From assembly GCF_001522545.3 (NCBI RefSeq), contig NC_031769.1, positions 14,127,148-14,191,147 of the forward strand: a stretch of DNA of 64,000 nt, read 5' to 3'. Position 1 is the first letter of the stretch; the number at the start of each line of letters is the position of its first letter. Both the position numbers and the translations under genes were made by a program. This document shows, one piece after another, positions 49,611-61,757 of the stretch. Under the pieces are notes generated by a model that had not been told where the DNA came from, ran no database searches, and saw only the letters and a program-made list of their open reading frames with translations. This stretch comes from Parus major (Eukaryota > Chordata > Aves > Passeriformes > Paridae).

Positions 49611-52600
49611 AAGGAAGTGAAACTTGAGACAGTTTTTCTTTTTATTCTTCCATGCTCAGAGACCTATCTCAGTGTTTCACAAGGTTGTGATCCACCAAGG
49701 TGTGAATTTTACTTTTAAATGTTGTTTACTTTTCAGTTAATTATATATGTAAAAACTGTATTGCTTCCATTTTTGCTTTTTGCTCGTTCATAAATTGCTA
49801 CTGTAACTATCAGTTGAGCAAAACTTAGGTATGTACTTGGGCTTGTGGGCTTTTTTTTCCTTTTATGGAAAACCAGAAAAATCCAAATCCTAAGTGCTGT
49901 GCTAAAAATCTAGCTCTAAACTCTCGTATTCTTCTTGTTTTGTAAATCTTCAGAGATCAGCAGATTGTGTCCAAAGGTTTGATGATTCCCTGTACAGCAT
50001 TTGTGATGACTGTAAAAACAGCTCTTTCCAGCTGCTGCAGGTTTTTGGTGTGCTGTTTATTAAAACAATTGAACATTGTGCTAAGATGGTACCACACTGA
50101 CAAATTCTTTCTTTGCAATAAGTTTTCTGAGGAAAGTAGCTTGAGGGGCTGTATTTAAATTCTGTGCCCATAGATGGGCTCAGGAATTCTGTGTGCTTAT
50201 CCTTCTCTCACATCAGTATTGGCTGTCTGTAAACTGCTGCTTTGCTTCTCAGAGTATCATGGTGAGTTGAACCCTGAGCCAGCCTTCTGTGTTGTCCTTG
50301 GTATAGTTGGATCTGCTTGAGTGTAGCCTCAGAATTATAAAGTAAATAAAATTCCACAAATACTGAGTCTTTTTATATCTTCTTAACTGCCTGAAACAAA
50401 AATTGCTGGTTTAATATTCATTGAAGTAAAGAGGTAGTTGCAGATTTACTTTAACATTTTTACATAGAAACACAAAATTCAATGACAAAGGTATACTTCT
50501 TTTTCTAGATGCTGATTTACAGAAATAACTGTTATTGAAAATGAAAGACATTCTTGGTAGTGTAAGGAAAATAAAGGGGAAGAAAAACTGCAGAAATGCA
50601 TGGCTGAATGTTTCAGGCTTTCTGTCCTTATACTGGGTGCCAACAAACTGTCTACAAGTAGAGAGAAACAGACTAAGAAATACAGTCAAAGAACAAATAC
50701 TTCTATTTTCAGTAGTTGTAGAAAGAAAAAAAAGATTCAACCTGGTTGAGATTCCCATGAGAATTTTATTGTTATCCTTAATTCTGCTGTAAGCAGTATA
50801 TGTAGTCTATTGCTTTGAGAAAAGTCTGTACAATCGTGTACTTGGCTTGAGCATTTTAAAAAATCCCACAGAACTGATCTTAAAGAAGTCAGAGATTTTT
50901 TAAGTTAGGCACAATGAATTGGATACATACATATCTAAAAATGTTCCTCCTGCTATTCAGTATACTTTTGCAAAGCAGAATCCCAGTGTTAAAACTGGAG
51001 TGATTATAGCCTGTTCTAGTTCAGTTAAAAGTTTAAAATTAAAAATATCTTAAAAGCATCATAGCATAATTATTTACAGACTTCTTTTTGTGTGGTTTTA
51101 AACAGCTACTGAGGGAAATATTCCTGCTCTGCTCCAAGTTTGAAACAGCTCATATAAATATATAAATATGCTAAGTGATAGCACTTATTTTGCTCATCCT
51201 ATTATGTCTTTAAGGCAAAATTTTAAACTGAAGTCTTGACCTAATGTTCTCTGTATGTTTTCTCTGGCATGCAGACTTAGCTTTCTACTTTATCCTTCAT
51301 TACCAGAAAGAATCTTATATGTGATGTAATAGGAGGTGTTCTTTGTTCTAAGTCATTAAAATACATGAGATTGAGGGGGTTCAAGCAGCCCTAACAAAAC
51401 TTCAGAGTTTTGCTTGTGTGCTTTAGCACGTACATTGTCTTGAGAATAGAGGCAGTGTCTTGGGAATTTAGAAGGCCTTGTGACATTTTGTCTTAATTCT
51501 TTATTTCTCTCTCTGCTCCAAGTATAAGTGACAGATGCCAATATATGTGGGATTTTAATGGTTTATTTAGAAGCTTCAACATGCAAACTAAATAGCTGAG
51601 TACTTATGTATACTGGAGGTGACAATATGTAAAGAGCCTGTTAAGAGCCCAACTTACCATGGGAATTTAATTTTAAAATATTTCTCTAGTGGAGCTGTGA
51701 ACTTCATTTCCATAAGTGCCAAAATCAGAGCTATTTTTCCTGGTCAGATGAGTTTTAAACACAAAACACTTGCAGAGCATAGGAAAAACCAGAAGTAGAT
51801 TCATTTTAATGTTAAGTATTTTTTTTCCCCATCTATTGCTTTTTGCCTTAAGGTTTGTTTGCTTCAGACAGGCTGGTGGATGTCCCATTCCAGTATACTG
51901 GGAGACAGGATTCCAAAGAAATGCAGTGTCCTAAAATACCAAAGACTCATTTGAAAATGGAATTTTAATCTCTAAGTCCTTACGCAGTGACTTTGTCTTG
52001 CACCTTGTAAAAAAATCTTGCTGTCTGTCATAGAACCCACTAATTATATTCAGTGTTACACAGTAAACATGTGAGAGGATATTGGATCTGAATACAGATT
52101 TAATAAAGGGTAATCTAATACAGGGACTAGTGGGTTTTAAAGACAGGAAAGTCTAATGTGTTGACCACTGTTTGAAATCTGCCAGGTGAAAATGAATTTT
52201 GATTCTTAAAGTAATGAAATTTTAGATTATCTATTTTAATAATAAGATAAATGAGTAAGTGGGAGCATGATGTCTTAATTTTAATTTAACCATTTAAAAG
52301 ATTACTTGTTAGCTGAAATTGTTGAAATACGTTAAAAAGTTTGAATGGTGTGGGGAAGATGGTTTTTGTATAATCTATAAGTTTCAGCCTTTATTGAGGG
52401 AAGGTTTATGTGGCGAAAGAAGCCTATGAAAAGCCATCGAAACTATATCAAACAGCCTCTTGGTCTGAATCTTCTTCCTGTTGAAGGATCTTCTCATATT
52501 GATGTATTATGCTAAGAATATCAATACAGGCATGATTTACATCAAGTGATTTTTAGAAAAATTGATACTTGTAAGTTCTTGCAGCTGCTAGATGCATTTT

Positions 52601-55600
52601 GTCACGTTGGGCCAGCCAGTCTGGCTCAAAGCTCTGTACTGCCTTGGCAAAAGGGGGCATAAAACTTCTGTTTCTGCTCAAAATAGGTGAATCTATATGC
52701 TAAAATGGAAAGTATGTGTTCTTAGCAGAGTATAGCAGTTCACCATCTCCCTGCATTCCTCTGAGGGGATTTATGGCTGCCAGGCTCATCTTGAGGCTTC
52801 ACTAGAGGTTTTGTTATTATTGCTGTACTGTTGCTGTGCCAGATTGTTTGCCTGTCCTCTAATCCCCCATTTTAGTGGCAATCTCAAATGCACAGCTCTA
52901 GCTCCCAGTAAGTGTTATTTAGGAGATACAGCTAATCACCCTCCCTACTCATTACTGCTCTTGTGAAGACAAAAGCATTTGGAGTAATGTTAGCCTAAAG
53001 CCTATTCAGGCACTTACATTTTCCCAATAAGCTTTGTATCTTTAATATGGCTGTTGTGCTAGATGTGGCTGAACAGCAAAATCTTAACAGTCAGCAGTCA
53101 GAATAAGCTCTGACACTGCCAGCAGTTGCAGAAGGCTCTCTGGGCAGTGCACTGATCAGCTTTCAGCACTATTTCTACAGATCCTCCTGGGACTTGGGAC
53201 CCACAGCTCCTACAATGCCTGCAGTTGCATAATTCACCTTTTTGTACTAACTCAATGGAAAACTTGCTTGAAAACGACATAGTATTTGGCAAAGTATTTG
53301 TGTATAGAGTAATTCTAAAGACATTAATTATTAATAATTTTTTCTCTTGGAGACTCACAGGAAGTTCATCTTCCATTCCACCCGTGTTTTCTGGAGATGA
53401 ATACCAGCTTTCTGTCAGCTTGCAAGAGCAGCTTCATGTACTGACCATTACTATGTACTCAAGCATACATACATGTCCTTTAAAGCAGTTTTTTCCCCCA
53501 ACAGCTTGGCAGATAGTGCTGCCATACTTTATTATACTTGTAGTTTCAATGAGAATGTTCTCTAAAGGCTGCTGGCTCCAGCTGATCCGCTGAGTGCTGA
53601 GCATGGAATTATAATTCAGCAGCACGGGGGAGGGCTGTGCTTGCTGTGGCGGGCACAGGGCACTGCTTACTGCCTGTTGCTTAATCAGCATGAAACTATT
53701 AGCAAATTCTTGCCATCTCAGCTATAATGTACTGCTAATAGGTTTGCTTTATTGCATAGGACAGTCAAAAAAGCCTGGAATGTTTTAGTAGTTTTAAGTA
53801 AGCATAACATTCCTCTTAATGAAGTTTGACAGCGTTTTCAGAACTCCCTCACACTGTATAACAAGAATACCATTACACATGCCTGTGTACTAAGTGCTGG
53901 TAATTTATTTGTGTGTATTTTCTAACACAACTCTTCTTATATGAAAGCTTTTATATTAGAATTTAAAATTTATTTTACAAATGAGATTCCAGGCAACAAA
54001 AGCATCTGTATATTTTTAGTCCATTTAAACATACTGTCTAAATTTAGTCATGGTTTTACAGTAGTTAGAAGACTTTGTAAATCCAACTTCAGTGGAAAAA
54101 AAAAGTCACAGAAATTATTTGGGGTTTTTAAAATTAATTTAGATTAAGTCTCACCTCCCAGTATTTTGGAACATGCTTTGCAATCTGGAGCACGCAGTGC
54201 ACGGGGGAATGTGTGTGCTAGTGTGGTCTTTTTCATTTGGATCATCAGGGCTAAGTTTCAGAGGGTTAGTGCCAGATAACAATCTGATTGTTTCTTTCCC
54301 ATCCCTGTCTTTTGTTCAGGGGCAGGTTTTTTTTTGTTTTTTTTTTTTTTTAGTGCAGTTTAATAATTCCTTCATTTTAGTGATAAATTGGAATCAATCT
54401 CTGATACCTGGGGATGATTTTAAATTTTTCTTATCAGCAGTGAAAAATGGTGTTGCACTGCAGAAGGTATTAAATTATGTCAGTTTATTTTACTTCTAGT
54501 AAGTTGTGAATTTGTCTTACAATCATTGGGGGAAGTGAGAAGGGCCACTGTGTTTTCCCTAGTGTTGTAGGTACCAGACAGCCCAGGCAGTCTGCATGAT
54601 GGGCAGGGATGTGACAAAGAACTCTGCTTCCTATTTTTATTGCAGGTTCTGGTTTACTTACAGCTGCTCTTACTCATTTCTCTTACTTCTGAGAGTCTTA
54701 TCTCGTTCCCAGAGCCCAGAATTGAGAAAAGGTTTTTATGGTCTTAATCCAGCAGTGCTGCTCATGGTCAGAATGGCTCTACTTTGAATGCAGTGCCATC
54801 CCTGGGAAGACCAGATGCAATCTTTATGAGCAGTGCTTCTTTAGCAGACCCTGTCTGGATTGGTATAACTGTGACTGCAAGCTTTGGGAGATGGAGTCTA
54901 CTTCAAATATCAAAATACTTGACCCCCTTCCCACACACACCTCCTCCTCCTTTCTGGCAGGCTATACCTCTTTGTTTCAGGTCTTCATAAGAGGTCTTTC
55001 ATCCTCAAACTTTGTTTGAGAAGGACCTTACAAACAGGCAGGGGGATTTTTGTTAAACATTTAATTACAGTAGATGTTCATACTTGTCTGAGTGAATGAA
55101 ATCCACGCAGAAAACTAGAGTAAGACTTTTGGTGTGTGTGTCCTGTTACTTACACAGTTGGCATCTACAGCAAACACAGCATTTTTTGTTGAATAGGTGG
55201 TACCAAGCATTTCAATTGCTCAGCAGCCCATGTAGAACTTATGGGACCGTTGGAACATGTTGTGATCCTGTTTGGCAACACATACCAATGGACATCATGC
55301 AATAATTATCTGTATGAAACATGTAACTGGCTTGTTTAAGACTATCGTTGAAAGAGGAGAGATAATCAGATTTAGTTTTGGCGGGTGGATAGTTGTGCTG
55401 AGCTTCTGGAGGAATTGTTGATGTGCCCATTCATTATTATTCTTTGATTATTGTGGTATCCACTCTTTCTCTCCCCACCTTTTAAAGTAAGTTTCTAGAC
55501 TGTGTGATACACTGCCTCAGTGCCTTCACCAATTGCTTTATGTGAGCTAGAATAGACATGCTGTAGGCACTATGCATTGATGTTATTTTGTGGTTCTTTC

Positions 55601-58600
55601 TTGGTTACTGTAGCATACAATCAACAGAATATTTTTTTATCCTCTTGGCCATGTAGAAGTTATATTTGTAGTGTGAAAATTACAGTTGCTTCTGAACAGA
55701 TGAATACTGGATTTTAGGTTGCACTGCATTTACTCAGAAGCATAAAGAAGTTAAGCTAAAGCCCCAAACCCCAGTTCATTTAGTTTGCATGACCTCTGTT
55801 TCGTATTACAAAATGCAGCTTGTTTCATCATTTGCTTATTTGCAGCTTCTCAGGGAAGAAAAATGACTTGAAGTTTCCTGTTAGTGCTGCAGCTGTGAAA
55901 GCGAACCAGGGGAAATGGCCACAGGTCCCAGTAAAACTACTCTTAATTAAACATTTGTGGTTTGCCAGCTCATAACATTTTGGGGTTGTTTTTGCAAATC
56001 ATACCCAGGAATTGATTTAACAGCTGCAGTTCTGAGGATGGTGAAGTTGATAATTCAGTCAGGGGAGAAGTACAGTTGAAGCACAAGTATTGCCACTTGT
56101 TGATGCATTTCAAAATATTGTCTTGGGTGACTTAAATTCTATGCTGGAAACTTTCTTAGTGTAGAGATGATTTTACTTTGATCATATCTGGACGTGGAAG
56201 TAGGCTTGTCCATTGTTGAACTTGCTTGTTTTAAAAAAAATACATATTAATCCCACAAAGTACAGCACTGTGTATATTTTCTTGACTGATTTGTTTTGCA
56301 TCTTACTGTGTTTTGGGGTTAACCACCTTAGTGAACTGAAAATAGGGGTATATCCCTATTTATTTTTTTTTTTTCCCCTCAAATCTGAAAAGCTTGATTG
56401 TCCATAACTCATCCCTTAGATTTGTGGGAATGTCTGAAATAGGAAGGATGTCTAGACCCAGTGGTAGCCTCTTGTTTTATCCCTGCCAGTTTTGCTACAG
56501 GTTGAAGAAGATTGTCCTTAAATTTTTCTTTTTGGGAAAAGTGTGCAGGGGGAGAGGAGAGAAAATGTCCTCTTTCCTTACTGGTGTGATCTTAAAACAC
56601 TTAGGGGTTTTAACTTATTTGGAGTATGGAGATACCCTGGTGGTTTGCAGAGGAGAGGAGAATATCGCATTTTTCCTTGCTTAAATTGATTTAAAATATC
56701 CTGAACGTTCCTGACCCAGGTATTTTACTAAGAATTAATATTAGTAATATAATTTAATTTTTGTGTGAGGAAAATGTTTTATTTTATACTCCATATGTAA
56801 AGTATTGCACGTGTTAGATTTAATGTTAAGGCGGTTTTTCTCAAAATGCTGACATAAACTGTGTTCTTCAGAATTCAATTTTTTCATTCCAAGTGCAGGA
56901 CTGAAGCTAATAAATAGAATATTTTTCTCTTTACAATCTTATCTTTCATCCTACTGCTGAGCTCTGTACTCTGAGGTGACAGGAAGAGCTGTCATCTTAG
57001 TTATCTTAAAAATATTTATTATTCTCTGCCTGAGCTACTTGGGGTATTTGTTTCCTTCTTTGATGGCATGAGGTCTCGTCTGCTTCAGATTTTTAATGCT
57101 CTGATCACCATGGTACTGTATTGCTCTTTCTTATAGGCTGTTGTTTTTTCTTAAGAAAAAACAGGGACTTAACAATAAACCAGCTTCTTACTATATACTT
57201 TTAATAGCTTCTTCTTTTGTTTCAAACTTCAGATGTGAATGTGCTGCTTTTCAGGATGAGGGTTACAGATTTGTAATGTAGCCTTGTTTACAAAGCCTTG
57301 TGTAAGGAAAATAGAGAACAACCCCCTTGTGGTTCCTTCTCACTGCATAAGATAAGAATAAGGGATAAGAAGCAAGAGTACCGAAAGTGCTATTGAAGGC
57401 TGTGGACTAAACTACACTCAAGCTTTCAAGGAAAGTTCCCTATTTTCCTGATCGGGCTGTTGCAAAATTTATTTCCTTGTTTGCTCCATACGTAAGTAAC
57501 TTTTTTTCCTCCCTTAATTTTTTTTTTTTTAAATCTGTCCCTGGGAGCAATAGACAGTTCTTTACTTATTATTGTTTCTGTAACTGATTATGTTGTAGAT
57601 ACTTCCTTCTCTCAGCCACCTTTGGAATTTAATTAGGCAACTAAACCTCCGTAAGAGCTAATAGAGAGGTTCTGAAAGAGAAGGCCCTGCTCTCCTGTCA
57701 CCTTAGACACTTCAGAGATGTCTCTGGCTGACCTTGCAGTGATCTGCTGACACCTAAGGAGTCTAAATATGGGAGGGCTTTTTATTTGTTTGTGAGTTTT
57801 TTGTTTATTTATTTTTTGAAGTCTCGATGGGGTTAATTTATTGCCATTCTGTTTTTTCCATCCCTTTGCTGCAGGATCACATCAGTATCAGGGGTGCAGG
57901 GGACAAGGGAGATGGGGTTGCTCCTTTTGATAGCCAGTAGACCAGCATAGCTAGAACTTAATGTATCATTAATCTTTGATTTTCTGAAACAAATAAATTG
58001 GTGTTTTTTGTTTTCCAAATTTTGAGTTGTTTCCCGAGTCCGTTGAACTATGTGCTTTATTGATTTGATTACATGAAATGAATTAGCAAAAGCATTTGCT
58101 GAACTTCTGTATAAACAGAAATGTCAGTGTGGCTTCTGCCTTCCTCCACGAAGGAAATTCTTCACTTGTGTGTATGGGTAGTTAGGGTAAATAATTTAAA
58201 GTTACTTTGTCAAGTTACTTTCCTCTTGGCTTCCCTTTCTGCTAAGATTAGCAAACCAGTTTTTTCAAAAGGAAAAAGTGAGGAAAAAGTTGTTTTGGTT
58301 TTTTTTAATCGTAGATATTCTGATGTTTTAGAAAAGATAGCTCTTAAAAATATTATGCCTGAAGTTAGAAATATGGACTTTGTGTGGACAGATTTAAGAA
58401 CATGCTGAGATTTTTATTTCCCTAATCCAAGTTCATTTTATATTAGAGTATGAATATGTTACGTGATTAACAGATTTTATCATAATTTTTCTAGACTTTG
58501 GATGTATAATTTGTGTTTTGGCTTGTAAAGGTATAGAGCATGACAGTATGTAAAATGTGGTTCTTCAAATCATTTATTTGGAATTTATTTAGCCAATCAT

Positions 58601-59547
58601 GATTCCTAAAACATGCTTTTTCAGGTGTTCCTGTTTATAAATTGAGCATTCTTGAAACTTGTTTCCCAAGATTTTAATACAGTGTTTATGGAAGTCAATG
58701 TGAATAGCTACACATCACATCAGCTGTTTCTGAAGTTTATTACCAAGTGGGCAGTTTAATCAAGGAAATTGCCCTCTGGAGTTTTGGGGCACATGAGAGG
58801 TGTAGTAGCTTGTGAAGGTAATTGCAGGTAATAAACTCAGGGAATACTTGGAGAGGCAGATGTGGATGGTAACTGGGTAAAAAGTGACTGGAGCCTACCA
58901 GTTACACAACAGAATGTATCGCTCATTAATTAGAATGTATTACTGCTAATGTATTAATAAGGCAAACCAACAGATGCCATTATAGTATCTGATTAGATGC
59001 TTTGCTTCCTAGGCCAGTTAACTGTGTTCTTCACTGGGGTTTGCCACCTTAATTAATCCCATAAGATATTTCTAGTATCCCAGTAAGTGTGTTCCTACAT
59101 CAGCTTTGCTCATACTGTTTGAATACTGGTGATGTTCTGCAGCTGCATACGTTATTAAAAACTTCTAAGTGCTGCAGTTCATAAGCTCAAGAAGATACTT
59201 TGAATTTGTTCTAATACCTAACAAAGAAATACTACCATAACAAAGGCTTGCTGGATTTGCTGCCACAAACAACATTTGGTGAAGCAGAGTTTCACACAAG
59301 TGAAATCTGCTTTTGCAGCAGAGTAAGAGGACAACAGCTGTAAACTGAGTGGGAGTTCTGCATTTTCTTTTCAAGTGTTTGGAACGAAATACCCTTTCTA
59401 ACAGAACACATATTTGATGACTGATCTGTTTTAGAACTATTTCTTGCAAATTGTTATTTTGTCTATTATCTTTAAGAATCCTCAACTATCTATTGTGAAA
59501 GTGAACCACTATAATACACATATAGAGTTTAAAAATTATTAATTGCT

Positions 59548-59623
59548 CTGGGTTTTTCCTTCTCTTTCTCTTCTTCCTCTTCTTCTTTCTGGGTTTTTCT
59601 TTCTCATTCCTTCTCTTTAATAG
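59548..59623 (+). repeat. Long pyrimidine tract ending in TAG
   Basis: About 72 bases almost purely C/T on the + strand (TTCCTTCTCTTTCTCTTCTT at the core), interrupted by GGG once, then TTTAATAG at 59616-59623. It has the form of a strong 3' splice-site region (see findings). Confidence 0.7.
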
Positions 59624-61338
59624 GAGAATATTACAGTTTTTGCTCTACTGAATGATGGTGTTTTGGTAACTTCTGTGGTAGTATTTAGACTTCATTCTGT
59701 TTATTCAAGTGGCTCTCAAGCTATCTTTTAGGTTTTTGAGCTTGCTCAATACTACAACTTCAGTAACTTGGGAATTTTATCAGAGGTGGTGTTTACTTTC
59801 CCATCTGCATTTTTCATGGGTTCCTGGCTTTACAGTGCTTTGTGTAAGCACTGGACCCTCAAAAGTACACTTAAAAACTATGGGATCTGTACTTTTGAAA
59901 ATGTAATGTGTAGAAAAAATTGCCATTCAGTTTGAAGTGACTGTAATGGAAACTTTTCCATGACTTTTAGGTTGAGTTCAAATAATACCATTCTACACTA
60001 TTCTCATAATAATAGTAGGAACTGACTTCTTAGACGTGCTGTGTTTCTGTAATAGGTACAATGTAGAAGTGTTCTATAAAGATCTTAATAATCTGCCTTT
60101 AAGAACACTTTCACCTCTATGAGGCAAATGAGATGTACATCTACACATTAAGCCAGTTAAAACTGTAAATGTTCTGGTAAATGAGGAGTCTCCACTACTT
60201 CTGAAACTTAGAGATTATTCTGCTGTAAGTTCTAAACCAACTGAACAGCTTGTTGTGCTCTTGTGATACTTGCCATCTGAAAAGCAGTACCTGTTACAGG
60301 ATAATTTTCCACTGGAGAAAACAAGCTAGGCTTTTCTTGTGTTTTCTTAGTGTACTGTTTTAGTTTTTATAGACTACATCCTTGAGAGACGTCACAAATT
60401 ATTCCCAACAGCTTTATTATTCACAAATCTGCATTCAGACATGTACTGCAGACTTCAAAGAGCTCAAGAATTGACAGCAATTGAGCTACAATGCAGAAAA
60501 AAATAAAATTAACTTCCCTAAAAGTGGAGGAAAAATAAATGTGTAAACCTCCTTCTGTATGGCATATCCAGGTTGTTCAAGATGTGGACTAAATTTCTGA
60601 ATTAGGTTACAGATAACTTCATTATGTGTTGAAATATCAGCATTTGATCTGATGAACAGGGAGAAAAAGGAGTGGAGGAAATTCACTGTCTGACTTTGAA
60701 ACATTGTCAAATTTGGCCTTTCTTTCCTAACTGGGGTAAGCTTGCTGTGTAAACATGTATGACGTAAAGTGTTTCATATGGTATTGAAATTTTCTGCTAT
60801 AGGAAAAGCAGCTTTGTCTATATTCGTGGACAAAAGCTTTTTTATGGAAGGGAGAAGCTAGATTGTACAAGTGGCAAAGTACAAGTACGGTAAACACTGT
60901 CATCTTTGTGCATGTTTGACAAAGGATCCCATTGTAAGATCTTATTTCCGTTTTTTAAAATATTTGACATCACTGTTGCAGTCCTTCAGTATACTTTCTT
61001 TTATTGCTATAAAACTTCCTACATTCATATGTAATAGTTTGCTCATGCAGTGAGCGGCTGGAGGAATCTGAATGGGAAATTTGCAGAGTATGCAGGGGAA
61101 AAATGGTTTTCCATCAAATTTCTTTGATTGGTCACTTATGATGGATGATCTGGGAATGGTCTCAGTACTCCAAGAGCCAGCCAAGTGCTCTCCTGTCACA
61201 GGCTGTGTCCTGCTGCTGCAGCCAGTTTCCATTCCTGTTCCTGAGTTCTTGTGAATGTGGCAGAAGCAGCCACCTTTAGCTTTCTGTACTGCAGGATTTT
61301 GCAATACAGTTAAATAAACCACTATCTTGATGAATATG

Positions 61339-61471
61339 AAAATAATTTAAGTAGTTTCTTTTGGGCTATGAAGGGAAGGGAATGTATTTAGTTTGAGGGG
61401 CTTTTTGCTATGCACCTAGATATTGGTAGATTTCAGTAGCACTAGATAAAGATTTATATTTTCATCAACTG

Positions 61472-61519
<48 letters not shown>

Positions 61520-61549
61520 AGAGAGCTAAAACAGAAGGGAACTTACATG
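61339..61549. repeat. Duplicated block, copy 1 (left of gap)
   Basis: 61339-61433 (95 bp) is identical to 61565-61659, and 61517-61549 (33 bp) is identical to 61725-61757. Between them copy 1 has 43 bp of its own sequence and a T40 run. Probably an assembly duplication around a homopolymer. Confidence 0.9.
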
Positions 61550-61564
61550 NNNNNNNNNNNNNNN
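61550..61564. other. Assembly gap, 15 unknown bases
   Basis: Short N run exactly at the junction between the two duplicated blocks. Confidence 0.99.
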
Positions 61565-61757
61565 AAAATAATTTAAGTAGTTTCTTTTGGGCTATGAAGG
61601 GAAGGGAATGTATTTAGTTTGAGGGGCTTTTTGCTATGCACCTAGATATTGGTAGATTTTACTTGGAATCTCTCTTCCAAAACTTCCTTATGTATTGCTA
61701 GGATTTTTTTTTTTTTTTTTTATTATGAGAGAGCTAAAACAGAAGGGAACTTACATG
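61565..61757. repeat. Duplicated block, copy 2 (right of gap)
   Basis: Begins directly after the gap with the same 95 bp as copy 1, then 44 bp of different sequence, a T18 run and the same 33-bp end. Sequence continues normally after 61757. Confidence 0.9.
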
